NCBI RefSeq assembly: GCF_017355365.1
Contig: NZ_JADIJR010000008.1
Coordinates: forward strand, 1 to 64,000
Reading direction: 5' to 3'
DNA: 64,000 nucleotides
DNA from: Microbacterium sp. SD291
GTDB taxonomy: Bacteria > Actinomycetota > Actinomycetes > Actinomycetales > Microbacteriaceae
Part shown: piece after piece, positions 44,433 to 54,099 of the stretch
Layout of the letters: each line of letters starts with the position of its first letter
Position numbering within the stretch: the first letter of the stretch is position 1
Notes under the pieces: generated by a model
Database searches by the model: none
Told to the model about the DNA's origin: nothing
The model's input: the letters and a program-made list of their open reading frames with translations, nothing else
Program-made: the position numbers and the translations under genes

Positions 44433-45970
44433 CGTGCGGCCGTCCTTTCGACAGTCATGAGGTGCATGAGGTTCTCCTGGGTGGCTTCGGATGCCGGCAG
44501 TTCACCTGTGATCCTGCCGAAAGCCAGAGTGTAGATGCGGTCGCAGATCCCGAGAAGCTCCGGGAGCTCGGAGGAGATGACCAGAACGCCCTTCCCCTCG
44601 GCGACCAGTCTGTTGATGATCGTGTAGATCTCGTACTTCGCGCCGACGTCGATGCCGCGTGTCGGCTCGTCGAGGATCAGCACGTCTGGTTCCGTCTGGA
44701 TCCACTTGCTGAGCACGACCTTCTGCTGGTTGCCTCCGGAGAGGTTGCCGACCATCTGGAGGACGGAGGGCGACTTGATGTTCATGTCCGCACGGTACTG
44801 CTCGGCGACCTGCAGCTCGCGGTTGGCGTCGATCCAGCCGCCGGGGCTGATCATGCGCAGCGACGCCATCGTGATGTTGTGCCGGATGTCGTCGATGAGG
44901 TTCAGGCCGAACTTCTTCCGGTCCTCGGTCGCGTAGGCGATGCCGGCGCGGATCGCGGCGCTCGTGGTCGAGGTGTCGACCTCCTTGCCCCGCACGAAGA
45001 CGCGCCCCTTCGCGCCGCGCCCGTAGGTGCGGCCGAACACGCTCATCGCGAGCTCGGTGCGCCCGGCGCCCATCAGCCCCGCGATGCCGACGACCTCGCC
45101 GGCGCGGACCGTGAGCGAGGCGCCCTCCACCATGACGCGGCCGGGCTGCGTGGGGTGGTTCACCGACCAGTCCTCGATCCGCAGGACCTCTTCGCCGATC
45201 TCCTGCTCGCGCTCGGGGTAGCGGTTGGCGAGGTCGCGGCCGACCATGGCGCGGATGATCCGCTCCTGGGTGGATGCCGGGTCGCTCATGTCGAGCGTCT
45301 CGATCGTGCGGCCGTCGCGGATGACGGTGGTGCGGTCGGCGATCGCGTCGATCTCGTTGAGCTTGTGGGAGATGATGATCGACGTCATCCCCTCGTCGCG
45401 CAGGCGCCTGATCAGGTCGAGCAGGTGCGCGGAGTCGGTGTCGTTCAGTGCCGCCGTCGGCTCGTCGAGGATCAGCAGGCGCACGTTCTTCGACAGCGCC
45501 TTGGCGATCTCGACGAGCTGCTGCTTGCCGACGCCCAGCTGGGCGACCGGGGTGGTGGGGTTCTCGTCGAGGCCCACCTGGGCGAGCAGCCGGGATGCCT
45601 CGGAGTTCGCACGATCCCAGTCGATCAGGCCGTTCCTGCCCCTGACCTCGTTGCCGAGGAAGATGTTCTCGGCGATGCTGAGGTACGGGATCAGCGCCAG
45701 CTCCTGGTGGATGATGACGATCCCGCGCTGCTCCGAGTCGTTGATCGAGCCGAACTGCGCCTCCTCGCCCTCGAAGGCGATCTCGCCCTCGTAGCTACCG
45801 TGCGGGTAGACGCCGGAGAGGACCTTCATCAGGGTCGACTTGCCCGCGCCGTTCTCGCCGCAGACGGCGAGGATCTCGCCGCGGCTGACGTCGAGGCTGA
45901 CCCCCTGGAGCGCTTTCACCCCCGGGAAGCTCTTCTCGATGTCCCGCATCTGCAGAATCGGTGTCGTCAT
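44429..45970 (-). CDS. gguA: Multiple-sugar ABC transporter ATPase (GguA/MmsA/XylG-like)
   Basis: A 513-residue protein with two fused ABC cassettes. The first has Walker [18 protein letters not shown] and Walker [13 protein letters not shown] with a degenerate signature ([13 protein letters not shown]). The second has a degenerate Walker A ([13 protein letters not shown]) and the intact signature [15 protein letters not shown], Walker [13 protein letters not shown]. That pattern is characteristic of RbsA/XylG-type sugar importers. GGAAGGA precedes the ATG at 45970. It lies between the binding-protein and permease genes in the expected order. Confidence 0.95.
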   Translation of the reverse strand: MTTPILQMRDIEKSFPGVKALQGVSLDVSRGEILAVCGENGAGKSTLMKVLSGVYPHGSYEGEIAFEGEEAQFGSINDSEQRGIVIIHQELALIPYLSIAENIFLGNEVRGRNGLIDWDRANSEASRLLAQVGLDENPTTPVAQLGVGKQQLVEIAKALSKNVRLLILDEPTAALNDTDSAHLLDLIRRLRDEGMTSIIISHKLNEIDAIADRTTVIRDGRTIETLDMSDPASTQERIIRAMVGRDLANRYPEREQEIGEEVLRIEDWSVNHPTQPGRVMVEGASLTVRAGEVVGIAGLMGAGRTELAMSVFGRTYGRGAKGRVFVRGKEVDTSTTSAAIRAGIAYATEDRKKFGLNLIDDIRHNITMASLRMISPGGWIDANRELQVAEQYRADMNIKSPSVLQMVGNLSGGNQQKVVLSKWIQTEPDVLILDEPTRGIDVGAKYEIYTIINRLVAEGKGVLVISSELPELLGICDRIYTLAFGRITGELPASEATQENLMHLMTVERTAAR

Positions 45971-46037
45971 GATCGATGTCCTTCCGTCGAGAGACGGGGC
46001 GTGCTGCCTGCCGACAGCACGCCCCGTCGTTCGGGAT

Positions 46038-47192
46038 CTACTCGGCGACGCCCGATTCGACCTCGGCCTGCGTCCAGTAGCCGGAGTCGACCAGGAGCGA
46101 GGTGATGCTGTCGGCGTAGACGATGTCCGACTGGAGGAGGTGCGACGGCACGACCTTGACGCCGTTGTCGTACGTCTCGGTGTCGTTCGCCTCCGGCTCA
46201 TCGCCGTCGAGCATCGACTCGGCGACGATGACGGACTGCTCGGCGAGCTTGCGCGTGTCCTTGAAGATCGACGCGAACTGCACGCCCTGGTCGATCAGGG
46301 TGACCGAGGCGATCTCGGCATCCTGTCCGCTCACGACGGGAAGGCCGTCGGCGATGCTCGCGCCCAGGCCGCCCGTGCCCTGCAGGGCGGTGATGATGCC
46401 GCGGGAGAGGCCGTCGTACGGCGAGAGGACGCCGTCGAGCTTCGTGCCGTTGCCGTAGGTCGAGGTCAGCAGGTCCTCCATGCGCTTCTGCGCCGTCTCC
46501 TGCTGCCAGCGCAGGATCGCCGCCTGCTCGATCTCGGTCTGGCCGGACGGCACGGCGATGACGCCCTCGTCCATGTACGGCTTCAGGGTGTCGATCGCGC
46601 CCTGCCAGAAGAAGTGCGCGTTGTTGTCATCGAGCGACCCGGCGAACAGCTCGACGTTGAACGGGCCCTTCTCGCCCGTCTCCTTGCCGTCGGCGTCGAG
46701 GACGCCGAGTCCGGTGAGCAGCGAGGTCGCCTGCTGCACGCCGACCTTGTAGTTGTCGAAGGTCACGTAGAAGTCGACGTGCTCGCTGTCGCGGATCAGT
46801 CGGTCGTAGGAGATGACCGGGATGTTCGCCGCCGCGGCCGCGTCGAGCTGGGAGGAGAGCGCCGTGCCGTCGATCGCGGCGATGATGAGGAGGTCGGCGC
46901 CCTTGGTGATCATCTGGTCGATCTGCTGTCCCTGGGTGGGGATGTCGTCGCCGGCGTACTGCAACTCGACCTGGTAGCCCGCGTCCTCCAGGCCCTTCTC
47001 GACCGCCTCGCCGTCTGCGATCCAGCGCTCCGAGGTCTGCGTCGGCATCGAGACGCCGATCAGCATGTCGCCCTTGTCGGCGGAGCCTTCGGAGCCCGCG
47101 CCCGGAGTCGAGCCGGCGCCGCCGCCGCCGCAACCGGTGAGGGCGAGCGCCCCGGCGAGGCCGAGGGCGGCCAGTGCATACTTCTTCTTCAT
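46038..47192 (-). CDS. chvE: Multiple-sugar ABC transporter substrate-binding lipoprotein (ChvE-like)
   Basis: A 384-residue lipoprotein. Signal peptide and lipobox are [25 protein letters not shown] with the lipid Cys at 21. The periplasmic-binding fold starts [40 protein letters not shown], as in ChvE, and carries [27 protein letters not shown] and [18 protein letters not shown]. ChvE proteins bind xylose, glucose, arabinose and related sugars. It is the first gene of the operon with an excellent ribosome site (AAAGGAG) and palindromic operator-like sites upstream. Confidence 0.94.
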   Translation of the reverse strand: MKKKYALAALGLAGALALTGCGGGGAGSTPGAGSEGSADKGDMLIGVSMPTQTSERWIADGEAVEKGLEDAGYQVELQYAGDDIPTQGQQIDQMITKGADLLIIAAIDGTALSSQLDAAAAANIPVISYDRLIRDSEHVDFYVTFDNYKVGVQQATSLLTGLGVLDADGKETGEKGPFNVELFAGSLDDNNAHFFWQGAIDTLKPYMDEGVIAVPSGQTEIEQAAILRWQQETAQKRMEDLLTSTYGNGTKLDGVLSPYDGLSRGIITALQGTGGLGASIADGLPVVSGQDAEIASVTLIDQGVQFASIFKDTRKLAEQSVIVAESMLDGDEPEANDTETYDNGVKVVPSHLLQSDIVYADSITSLLVDSGYWTQAEVESGVAE

Positions 47193-47288
47193 TCCGAGCT
47201 CCTTTGCTGTGCAATGCGTCGTCCTCGGGTCACGCCGCGGGACTACGATCCCGGCCATTCGGGACTCGCTTCGGATACTTTCCTTGAG

Positions 47289-47398
47289 TTCGAGACTCGA
47301 AGTCAAGCCTTCGTGATCAATTCGTGATCAGCCCGGAATCCTGGGGAGCGTGCCCGAGGCTCGTTTCGATCAAGGGTCGAAACAATTCGAGTCTCGAA
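47289..47398. promoter_or_regulatory. Cluster of operator-like palindromes upstream of the chvE-like gene
   Basis: The 330-base gap to the divergent MATE gene is AT-rich for this genome and holds TTCGAG-A-CTCGAA (47289-47301), its mirror TTCGAG-T-CTCGAA (47386-47398), GTTTCGA-N7-TCGAAAC (47363-47383) and a direct repeat TTCGTGATCA (47310-47319, 47321-47330). Both 13-mers are followed by GTCAAG. They are likely binding sites for the ROK regulator at 42036 and/or the lost GntR protein. Confidence 0.65.
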
Positions 47399-47522
47399 GT
47401 CAAGAGTCGGGAAATCGCACTTCCCGGCACATTTCCGGCGGCGGAGATATCGATTTCGCGAATCGTTTCGATAAACTTGGCGCACCCCGATCAGCCACTC
47501 ATTCCTGCGAGCCGCTCCCTTC

Positions 47523-48995
47523 ATGGCCACCTCCCTCACCACGGGCCGTCCGTGGCGCGTCATCCTGTCCTTCTCCGTCCCGCTCCTCCTCGGCAACGTG
47601 GTGCAGCAGCTGTACCAGTTCGCCGACGCCATCGTCGTCGGCCGTCATCTCGGCGTCGACTCGCTCGCCGCCGTCGGCGCGACCGGCAGCCTGCTGTTCC
47701 TGCTCCTCGGGTTCGCCTGGGGGCTGACCAGCGGCTTCGCGATCCCGATCGCCCAGGCCTACGGCGCCGGCGACGATGCCGCCGTCCGCCGATCCGTCGC
47801 GACAGGAGTGCTCCTCACCGGGATCACCAGCGTGGTGCTGACCGTCGTCTCCCCGCTCATCTCCGAGGCGACCCTGGTGCTGCTGCAGACGCCGGACGAG
47901 CTCCTCGCCGAGGCCACCGTCTTCACGCAGATCAGCTTCATCGGCGCCGGCGCGACGATGTTCTTCAACTACCTCTCCGCGATCATCCGCGCGATCGGCG
48001 ACTCGCGCACGCCGCTGATCTTCCTCACCGTGTCGTGCGCGCTGAACGTCGGCCTCGTCATCCTCATGGTGGGCCCGCTCGCATGGGGCGTCGGCGGGGC
48101 GGCGCTGGCCACGGTGGTGGCGCAGGCGGTCTCGGTCGCGCTGTGCCTCGAGTTCGTCCGTCGCCGGCTGCCTCTTCTCCATCTCCGCCGCGACGACTGG
48201 CGGATCGGCCGCGCCGACATCGCCGAGCACCTGCGCCTCGGTCTTCCGATGGGCTTCCAGGCGTCGATCATCGCGATCGGCACGCTCACGGTGCAGGTCG
48301 CGCTGAACACCCTCGGCGCCGACGCGGTCGCCGCGTACACGACGGCCTCGCGCGTCGACAGCCTCGCGGTGGCCTTCCTGTCCTCGATCGGCCTCGCCGT
48401 GTCGATGTACGCGGCGCAGAACATCGGCGGCCGTCGCCCCGACCGCATCCGCCGCGGCGTGATCGAGGCGACCTGGATCGCGGTCGGCGGGGGCGTCGTG
48501 CTCGGCGTGCTGCTGATCGCCTTCGGCGTGCCGATGGTGCGCCTGTTCATCGGCGAGGGGTCGGACGACGTCGTCGACCTGGCCCACTTGATGCTGATCA
48601 TCAACGGATGCGGCTACTGGGCGCTCGGGATGCTGTTCGTGCTCCGCGGCGCTCTGCAGGGTCTCGGGCACACCGTGGTGCCGACCGTCACCGGCGTCGT
48701 CGAGCTCGTGATGCGCGTCGGCGCCGCGGTCGTGCTCGGTGCGATGATCGGGTTCGCCGGGGTCGCGCTCAGCAATCCGCTGGCCTGGGTCGGCGCGAAC
48801 CTGCTGCTGATCCCGGCCTACATCCGCGCCCATCGTGCGCTCGGGCGGATGCCGGTGGACCCGGTCGAGGCGACGGAGACCTCCGCGATCGCGATCGTCG
48901 GGCCGGTCGACGGATCGATGGTGGTGGATGCCGTCGTGACGCGGCCCGTCCGCGTCATCCGCAGGTCGCCTCTCGCCCGGCTGAAGCGGCGTTGA
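47523..48995 (+). CDS. MATE family efflux transporter
   Basis: A 490-residue transporter with twelve membrane helices. MATE hallmarks include WRVILSFSVPLLLGNVVQQLYQFADAIVVGRHLGVDSLAAVG at the N-terminus, the second-half start RLGLPMGFQASIIAIGTLTVQVALNTLGADAVAAYTTASR, and LFVLRGALQGLGHTVVPT. Such proteins export drugs or metabolites in exchange for Na+ or H+. The C-terminal 40 residues are an extra soluble tail. It is divergent from the sugar operon. Confidence 0.94.
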   Translation: MATSLTTGRPWRVILSFSVPLLLGNVVQQLYQFADAIVVGRHLGVDSLAAVGATGSLLFLLLGFAWGLTSGFAIPIAQAYGAGDDAAVRRSVATGVLLTGITSVVLTVVSPLISEATLVLLQTPDELLAEATVFTQISFIGAGATMFFNYLSAIIRAIGDSRTPLIFLTVSCALNVGLVILMVGPLAWGVGGAALATVVAQAVSVALCLEFVRRRLPLLHLRRDDWRIGRADIAEHLRLGLPMGFQASIIAIGTLTVQVALNTLGADAVAAYTTASRVDSLAVAFLSSIGLAVSMYAAQNIGGRRPDRIRRGVIEATWIAVGGGVVLGVLLIAFGVPMVRLFIGEGSDDVVDLAHLMLIINGCGYWALGMLFVLRGALQGLGHTVVPTVTGVVELVMRVGAAVVLGAMIGFAGVALSNPLAWVGANLLLIPAYIRAHRALGRMPVDPVEATETSAIAIVGPVDGSMVVDAVVTRPVRVIRRSPLARLKRR

Positions 48996-49098
48996 ACAGA
49001 TCGTCACGATTGCTCAACATCATCCTTGAGACGGATGCACCCTCTGCCGACACTTCATAGTGTTGGTACTGCGGAGGTTCCGCTGACGGGGGGTCGTC

Positions 49099-49545
49099 AT
49101 GTCGTCTTTGAGGGTGGTCAATGACCTGGCATCGATACTGGTGCCGATCGGAGTGACCGGGGCAGCGCTGGCCGCGCTGTGCGCGATCGTCGCCGCTGTC
49201 GCGATCGTGCGCGGTGCGGGCGGTCTGGTCGGAGGTGCGGTGGGGGTCTGGATCCCCTTCGCGGTGCTGAGCTCGACCGCGGGCTTCGCCAGCCAGTGGA
49301 CGCCGCTGCTGGCGTCGGCGATCGTGCTGGTCGCGATGCTGGCCGTCGGAGGAATCGTGCGGGCGATCATGCACGCCGCGACTGCCGGCAGAATGGCGCG
49401 TCCGGTGCACACTGCGGATGCCGTGCGCGTCGCGGTTCCGGCTGCGCCGCCTGTTCCGGCAGGGCCGCCGCGCGCCGGCGTCGGCGCCGCGCTCACCGGC
49501 ACGGTGGCGACGCTCGCACGGCAGAATCCCGCCCGCGCCGCCTGA
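49099..49545 (+). CDS. Small membrane protein, unknown function
   Basis: A 148-residue protein with three hydrophobic helices (about 12-38, 42-62, 68-88) and an Ala/Pro-rich soluble tail containing AAPPVPAGPPRAGVGAAL. No domain is recognised. It follows the MATE gene by 103 bases and is convergent with the Lrp regulator; the large hairpin at 49586-49650 should end its transcript. Confidence 0.65.
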   Translation: MSSLRVVNDLASILVPIGVTGAALAALCAIVAAVAIVRGAGGLVGGAVGVWIPFAVLSSTAGFASQWTPLLASAIVLVAMLAVGGIVRAIMHAATAGRMARPVHTADAVRVAVPAAPPVPAGPPRAGVGAALTGTVATLARQNPARAA

Positions 49546-49585
49546 CTCCGAACCAGCCCGCTCAGGAGCATGCTCGCCGCAAAGA

Positions 49586-49650
49586 CCGTCTGTGTGCGTC
49601 AAGCGCATGTTCCGAGGGTCCCGGAGCATGCATTTGACGCAAACAGACGG
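49586..49650. terminator. Long near-perfect hairpin between convergent genes
   Basis: CCGTCTGTGTGCGTCAA (49586-49602) pairs with 49634-49650 at 16 of 17 positions, and the inner part (GCATG...CATGC with GGG/CCC) continues the stem almost to the centre. The whole 65-base hairpin sits between two converging genes. Its length and quality exceed a normal terminator, so it may also be a small mobile palindrome. Confidence 0.7.
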
Positions 49651-49698
49651 GTGGGTGGGGTGCTGGGGCCGCACGTGCCGGGTCGGGCGGGCGCTGAG

Positions 49699-50166
49699 TC
49701 AGCGGGCGAGCAGCCCGCTGCCGTCGCGGAGCTCGAACACGAGCTGCGTCTCGGTGCCGCGGACGACCGGGTGGATCGTGATGTGCTCGAGCACGATGTC
49801 GCGGAGCGCCGTGGCATCCTGCACCGCGACGTGCACGAGGAAGTCGTCGACGCCCGCGACGTGGAACACCTGCAGCACGCGGGGGATGCTGACGAGCGCG
49901 TCGAACAGCGCGATGACCTTGGGGCCGGTGTGGTTCGCGAGGCGCACCTTGATGATCGCCTGCAGCGGGAAGCCGAGGGCGGCGCCGTCGACGCGAATGC
50001 GGGTGTCGCGGATGACTCCGCGCTCCCGGAGCGCCCGCACGCGGTGGGCGCAGGTCGACTCGGCGAGGCCCAGCCGGTGCGCGAGGGCCTTGTTCGTGAT
50101 CTCGGCGTCACGGGTGAGTGCTGCCAGGAGTTCGAGATCCACTTCGTCGAGTTGCGCTTTCGCCAA
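49699..50166 (-). CDS. Lrp/AsnC family transcriptional regulator
   Basis: A 155-residue regulator: HTH (LDEVDLELLAALTRDAEITNKALAHRLGLAESTCAHRVRALRERGVI), then a RAM/effector domain (ALGFPLQAIIKVRLANHT; VFHVAGVDDFLVHVAVQDATALRDIVLE). The TTG start at 50166 follows GGAGAAGGAG. It is divergent from a Cys/Met-type lyase gene, and Lrp regulators usually control an adjacent amino-acid enzyme gene, here probably induced by the lyase substrate. Confidence 0.95.
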   Translation of the reverse strand: MAKAQLDEVDLELLAALTRDAEITNKALAHRLGLAESTCAHRVRALRERGVIRDTRIRVDGAALGFPLQAIIKVRLANHTGPKVIALFDALVSIPRVLQVFHVAGVDDFLVHVAVQDATALRDIVLEHITIHPVVRGTETQLVFELRDGSGLLAR

Positions 50167-50278
50167 CGTGACTCCTTCTCCGGGCCGGAACTCTGCTCAG
50201 AATAGCGAGACTCGGGCAGAAAGCAGCGAATCCTGTCGATTCCGAGCGATCATATTGGGATTCCGGCAACGTGGAAGC

Positions 50279-51508
50279 ATGACTGCACCGCTGCATCCCG
50301 ACACCGTCGCCGTCCACGCCGGCCGCTCCGACCTCGAGGATCTCGGGGTGCACGCCCTGCCGATCGACCTCTCCACGATGAACCCGCTGCCCGACATCGA
50401 GCGCGGCGGCGACTCCTACGAGGCGATGGCCACCGGTGGTCGTCCTCCCGCCGACGGCAGCATGGTCTACGCCCGTCTCTGGAATCCGACGGTGGCCCGG
50501 TTCGAGGAGGCGCTCGCCGAGCTCGAGCACGCGGAGGCATCGGTCGCGTTCGCCTCGGGCATGGCTGCCATGACCGCGGTGATCCTCGCGCACGGGCCCG
50601 CGGCGGGAAAGCCGCACGTCATCGCCGTCCGCCCGCTGTACGGCGGCACCGATCATCTGCTCGGCTCCGGACTCCTCGGCGTGGAGACCACCTACTGCCA
50701 CTCCGACGAGGTCGCCGCGAGCATCCGCCCCGACACCGGGCTGATCGTGCTCGAGACGCCGGCGAACCCCACTCTCGACATCGCAGACATCGCCGCGGTC
50801 GTGGCGCAGGCGGGCGACGTGCCGGTTATCGTCGACAACACCTTCGCGACGCCGGTGCTGCAGAACCCCGTCGACCTGGGCGCGGCGATGTCGCTGCACA
50901 GCGCGACGAAGTACCTCGGCGGCCACGGCGACGTGATCGCGGGAGTTGTCGCGTGCAGCGAGCAGACCGCGGAGGCGCTGCGCCGGGTGCGCGCGGTCAC
51001 CGGCGGGCTGCTGCATCCGCTCGGCGCCTACCTCCTGCACCGCGGGCTGACCACGCTGCCGGTGCGGATGCGCGCCCAGCAGGAGACCGCCCGCCGCATA
51101 GTGCAGTGGCTCATCGACCGCCCGGAGGTGGCCGAGGTCTTCTATCCTGGTCTCGACGGCGACCCGCGCGGCATCCTCGAGCGGCAGATGCGCGGCACCG
51201 GAGCGATGATCGCGATGCGGATGCAGGGCGGCTATGCCGCGGCATCCGCCGTGACGAACGCCACCTCGCTGTTCACGCACGCCGTATCCCTCGGCGGTGT
51301 CGACTCGCTGATCCAGCATCCGGCCGCGCTCACGCACCGGCCCGTTCCGGCTGAGGCTCGCCCTGGCGCGGATGTGCTGCGCCTGTCGATCGGGCTCGAG
51401 AACGCGGATGACCTGATCGCCGACCTCGCGCAGGCCTTCGCGGCCGTGCCGCAGGGGGCGGATGCCGGAGCCGCCGCTCTCGAAGAGGAGCTGCACTCGG
51501 TCGGATGA
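50279..51508 (+). CDS. Trans-sulfuration enzyme family PLP-dependent lyase (methionine gamma-lyase-like)
   Basis: A 409-residue PLP enzyme of the Cys/Met metabolism family. Motifs: VYARLWNPTVARFEEALAELEHAEASVAFASGMAAM (phosphate and aldimine region), VIVDNTFATPVLQNPVDLGA (Asp to pyridine N), and LHSATKYLGGHGDVIAG with the Schiff-base Lys. SLGGVDSLIQHPAALTH near the end is also typical. It could be a methionine gamma-lyase, cystathionine gamma-lyase or O-acylhomoserine sulfhydrylase. Divergence from an Lrp-type regulator favours a catabolic lyase. Confidence 0.92.
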   Translation: MTAPLHPDTVAVHAGRSDLEDLGVHALPIDLSTMNPLPDIERGGDSYEAMATGGRPPADGSMVYARLWNPTVARFEEALAELEHAEASVAFASGMAAMTAVILAHGPAAGKPHVIAVRPLYGGTDHLLGSGLLGVETTYCHSDEVAASIRPDTGLIVLETPANPTLDIADIAAVVAQAGDVPVIVDNTFATPVLQNPVDLGAAMSLHSATKYLGGHGDVIAGVVACSEQTAEALRRVRAVTGGLLHPLGAYLLHRGLTTLPVRMRAQQETARRIVQWLIDRPEVAEVFYPGLDGDPRGILERQMRGTGAMIAMRMQGGYAAASAVTNATSLFTHAVSLGGVDSLIQHPAALTHRPVPAEARPGADVLRLSIGLENADDLIADLAQAFAAVPQGADAGAAALEEELHSVG

Positions 51509-51509
51509 T

Positions 51510-51578
51510 GTGTTGACTCGCGGTCAACACGTTTTGTGCACTCGACACAAGAAACTCAGTCCCAACTTGACTGGGACT
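51510..51578. promoter_or_regulatory. Three inverted repeats upstream of the repeat-stalk protein gene
   Basis: GTGTTGAC/GTCAACAC (51510-51517, 51523-51530), TTGTG/CACAA (51534-51538, 51546-51550) and AGTCCCA/TGGGACT (51558-51564, 51572-51578) lie in 70 bases. The last overlaps TTGACT (51567-51572), a possible -35 element. The regulators are not identified. Confidence 0.5.
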
Positions 51579-51670
51579 TGGTTTCGATGTGCATAACATG
51601 CGGGACCCGAAGGCGGCGCCCATACGCTCGCCGGTGGCAACGATGCCACTGATCCCTCTGGAGTCCCTCA

Positions 51671-53353
51671 ATGACGAGCGCAAATACCCACTCGCACGGC
51701 CTCGGCATGCGCATCGCCGTGATCGTGCTCAGCGTGCTGCTGGCCGCGATGGTGGTCCTGTTCTTCCTCACGACCGGCAAGATCGCCGCCGGAGCCGGCG
51801 AGCTCGCAGAGGGCGCGACGACCGCGAGCGACGGCTCGGCCGAACTGGCCGCGGGTGCGGAGGAGCTCTCGAGCGGCGCCGACAAGCTCGCCGACGGCAC
51901 CGACGACCTGTCTGCCGGCGCCAGCAGTGCGCACGAGGGCTCCCAGAAGGTCGCGGCCGGTGCGCAGAGCGCCGCCGCCGGCGCCGCCGCCCTGGCATCG
52001 GGTGCCGACAGTCTCTCCGTCGGCGCATGGAACGCCGCGGACGGCGCGGGACGGCTGAGCGCCGGTGCGCAGTCGGCATGGTCGGGCGCGCAACTGCTCG
52101 CATCGAACCTGACGAAGGCGGATGCCGGCGCGCAGACTGCCCTCGGCGGTGCTCAGGAGCTCGCCGCCGGTGCGCAGAAGGCGGCCGTGGGTGCCCAGAC
52201 GGCGCTCGGCGGCGCGCAGCTGGTGTCGGAAGGCGCGTTGAAAGTGGACGCCGGGGCGCAGCGGGTGCTCGACGGTGCGACCAGGCTCGCCGCCGGAGTC
52301 GCCGGCGCCCATCAGATCGCGGGCAGCGTGCAGGCCGGCGCCCAGCAGCTGAGCACGGAGATCTCCGCCGCGATCACCCCGCAGCTCCAGGGGCTGGCCA
52401 GCGAACAGGCCGCCACGGCGATCACGGGTGCGGCCGCAGCGGTCCCCGCGAACTCGCAGAAGCTCGCAGACTCGCTTGCCCAGCTCGCCGCCGCAGATCC
52501 CGCGAACGCGCAGCTCCAGGAGCTCGCGAAGCTGGCCGCCGGGGTCGACGCGCAGGTCGACGGCATCGCAGGTGCCGCCGCCGCCGCGCCGCTGCTCGCC
52601 CAGGGCACGATCCGTGCCGGTGAGGGCGCGAAGAAGGTCGCCGCGGGCGCCGGCGCGCTCGTCTACGGGGACGCCGCGCTGGGCTGGCCCGGCACCGTCG
52701 CACTGGTCGACACCGCCACGGGTGCCCCTGCGCTGGTCGCAGGAGCGCAGCTGCTCAAGGACGGCACGACGCCGCTCGCCGCGGGCGCAGGAAAGCTCTT
52801 CACCGGACTGCAGCCGCTCAAGGACGGCACGGCGCAGCTCTCCGCGGGGGCCTCGAAGCTCGCGGCCGGCCTCCAGCCCCTGAAGGACGGCACGGCCCAG
52901 CTCTCCGCGGGCGCGACGACTCTCACCGGCGGCCTGCAGGCGCTGTCCACCGGTGCGACCTCGCTGCACGACGGCTCGGTCCGGCTCGGATCGGGCGCGA
53001 TGAGCCTGGACGAGGGCGCGACCGCACTCGCCGCGGGAACAGCCGCTCTCCAGTCGGGTGCGAGCAGCCTCAGCACCGGAGTCGGCGAGCTGTCCGCGGG
53101 CGCGGCGACCGTCGCCGACGGCACGGGACAGCTCGCGGCCGGCGGTGACCGGCTCGAAGCCGGTGCCGCGGACCTCGCCGAGGGCAACGGCCTCATCGCC
53201 GATGGCTCGGGCACGCTCGCGACCGCGACCGCCGGAGCGGCACCGTCGATGCTCCCGTGGATGCTCGGCATCGCGCTGGTCGGCCTCATCGCGATCGGCT
53301 TCTGGGTCGGTCACCGCGTCAGCCACCGCCGCGCGCTCGCACTGGCGGCGTAG
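51671..53353 (+). CDS. YhgE-like Ala/Gly-rich heptad-repeat stalk protein with two membrane anchors
   Basis: A 560-residue protein. One membrane helix near the N-terminus (about 13-37) and one near the C-terminus (about 525-547) flank nearly 480 residues of heptad-like units of the type L-xx-GA-xx-L-xx-G. Two nearly identical blocks (GLQPLKDGTAQLSAGA) occur in the second half. Such repeats form the coiled-coil stalk of YhgE/Pip and EsaA-like phage-receptor or type VII secretion proteins. The usual ABC-2-like six-helix membrane domain is missing, so this is a minimal, free-standing stalk. It is followed by a perfect hairpin terminator. Confidence 0.8.
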   Translation: MTSANTHSHGLGMRIAVIVLSVLLAAMVVLFFLTTGKIAAGAGELAEGATTASDGSAELAAGAEELSSGADKLADGTDDLSAGASSAHEGSQKVAAGAQSAAAGAAALASGADSLSVGAWNAADGAGRLSAGAQSAWSGAQLLASNLTKADAGAQTALGGAQELAAGAQKAAVGAQTALGGAQLVSEGALKVDAGAQRVLDGATRLAAGVAGAHQIAGSVQAGAQQLSTEISAAITPQLQGLASEQAATAITGAAAAVPANSQKLADSLAQLAAADPANAQLQELAKLAAGVDAQVDGIAGAAAAAPLLAQGTIRAGEGAKKVAAGAGALVYGDAALGWPGTVALVDTATGAPALVAGAQLLKDGTTPLAAGAGKLFTGLQPLKDGTAQLSAGASKLAAGLQPLKDGTAQLSAGATTLTGGLQALSTGATSLHDGSVRLGSGAMSLDEGATALAAGTAALQSGASSLSTGVGELSAGAATVADGTGQLAAGGDRLEAGAADLAEGNGLIADGSGTLATATAGAAPSMLPWMLGIALVGLIAIGFWVGHRVSHRRALALAA

Positions 53354-53362
53354 ATCCCGGCA

Positions 53363-53389
53363 GGGCCGACACGCCAGGCGTGTCGGCCC
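53363..53389 (+). terminator. Hairpin terminator after the stalk-protein gene
   Basis: GGGCCGACACG pairs with CGTGTCGGCCC, loop CCAGG. The stem is the same sequence as the terminator at 28284-28310, so the two are copies of a shared hairpin element. Confidence 0.75.
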
Positions 53390-53488
53390 CCGGTCTGGGA
53401 GGACGCCGCTCACCGGCATCCGCTCACGGCAGAGCCGCCTTGGGCAGAATCGGGCTCGGCGGTGCCGGTGGCGACGGATGCTGGGGGC

Positions 53489-54099
53489 ATGAGCGAAGAC
53501 AACCCCATCCCGCAGTTCGGCCCCGAGGCGCGCCGAGCGCTTTTCCACGACCGCATCCTGGTGCTGGACGGCGCCCTCGACGACGACAACGGCACCCTGC
53601 TGATGACGCAGCTGCTGACGCTGTCGGCTGAGGACCCGATCGCCGACATCGCCCTGTGGATCCACTCGCCGGGCGGCTCGGTGCCGTCGATGCTGGCCAT
53701 CCGCGACCTCATGCAGCTGGTGCCGAACGACGTGTCCACCCTGGCGCTGGGTCTCGCCTGCAGCGCCGGGCAGTTCCTGCTGTCGGCGGGAACCCCTGGC
53801 AAGCGGCGGGCGCTGCCGCATGCGCGCATCCTGATGCACCAGGGCTCTTCGGGCATCGGTGGCTCGGCTGTCGAGATCGAGACGCAGGCCGACGACCTGC
53901 GGCACATGCGCGACACCGTGCTCGGCCTGATCGCCCACGACACCGGCCAGCCCATCGGCCGCATCTTCGAGGACTCGCTGCACGACCGCTGGTACACCGC
54001 GACGCAGGCGCGGGACTACGGCTTCATCGACGAGATCGTCGGCTCGATCGGCGAGATCATGCCGCGCCGACGGGCGCGCGTCGGACTGGGGATGGACGC

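Noticed and set aside
52741..52950. Repeated GLQPLKDGTAQLSAGA units considered as a CRISPR-like or tandem DNA repeat
   Set aside because: They are in-frame protein repeats of the stalk protein with variable spacing; no spacer structure.
51668..53983. A 771-codon open frame antisense to the stalk protein and ClpP gene
   Set aside because: Its repeats are the complement of the Ala/Gly heptads, and it runs across a terminator and two plus-strand genes.
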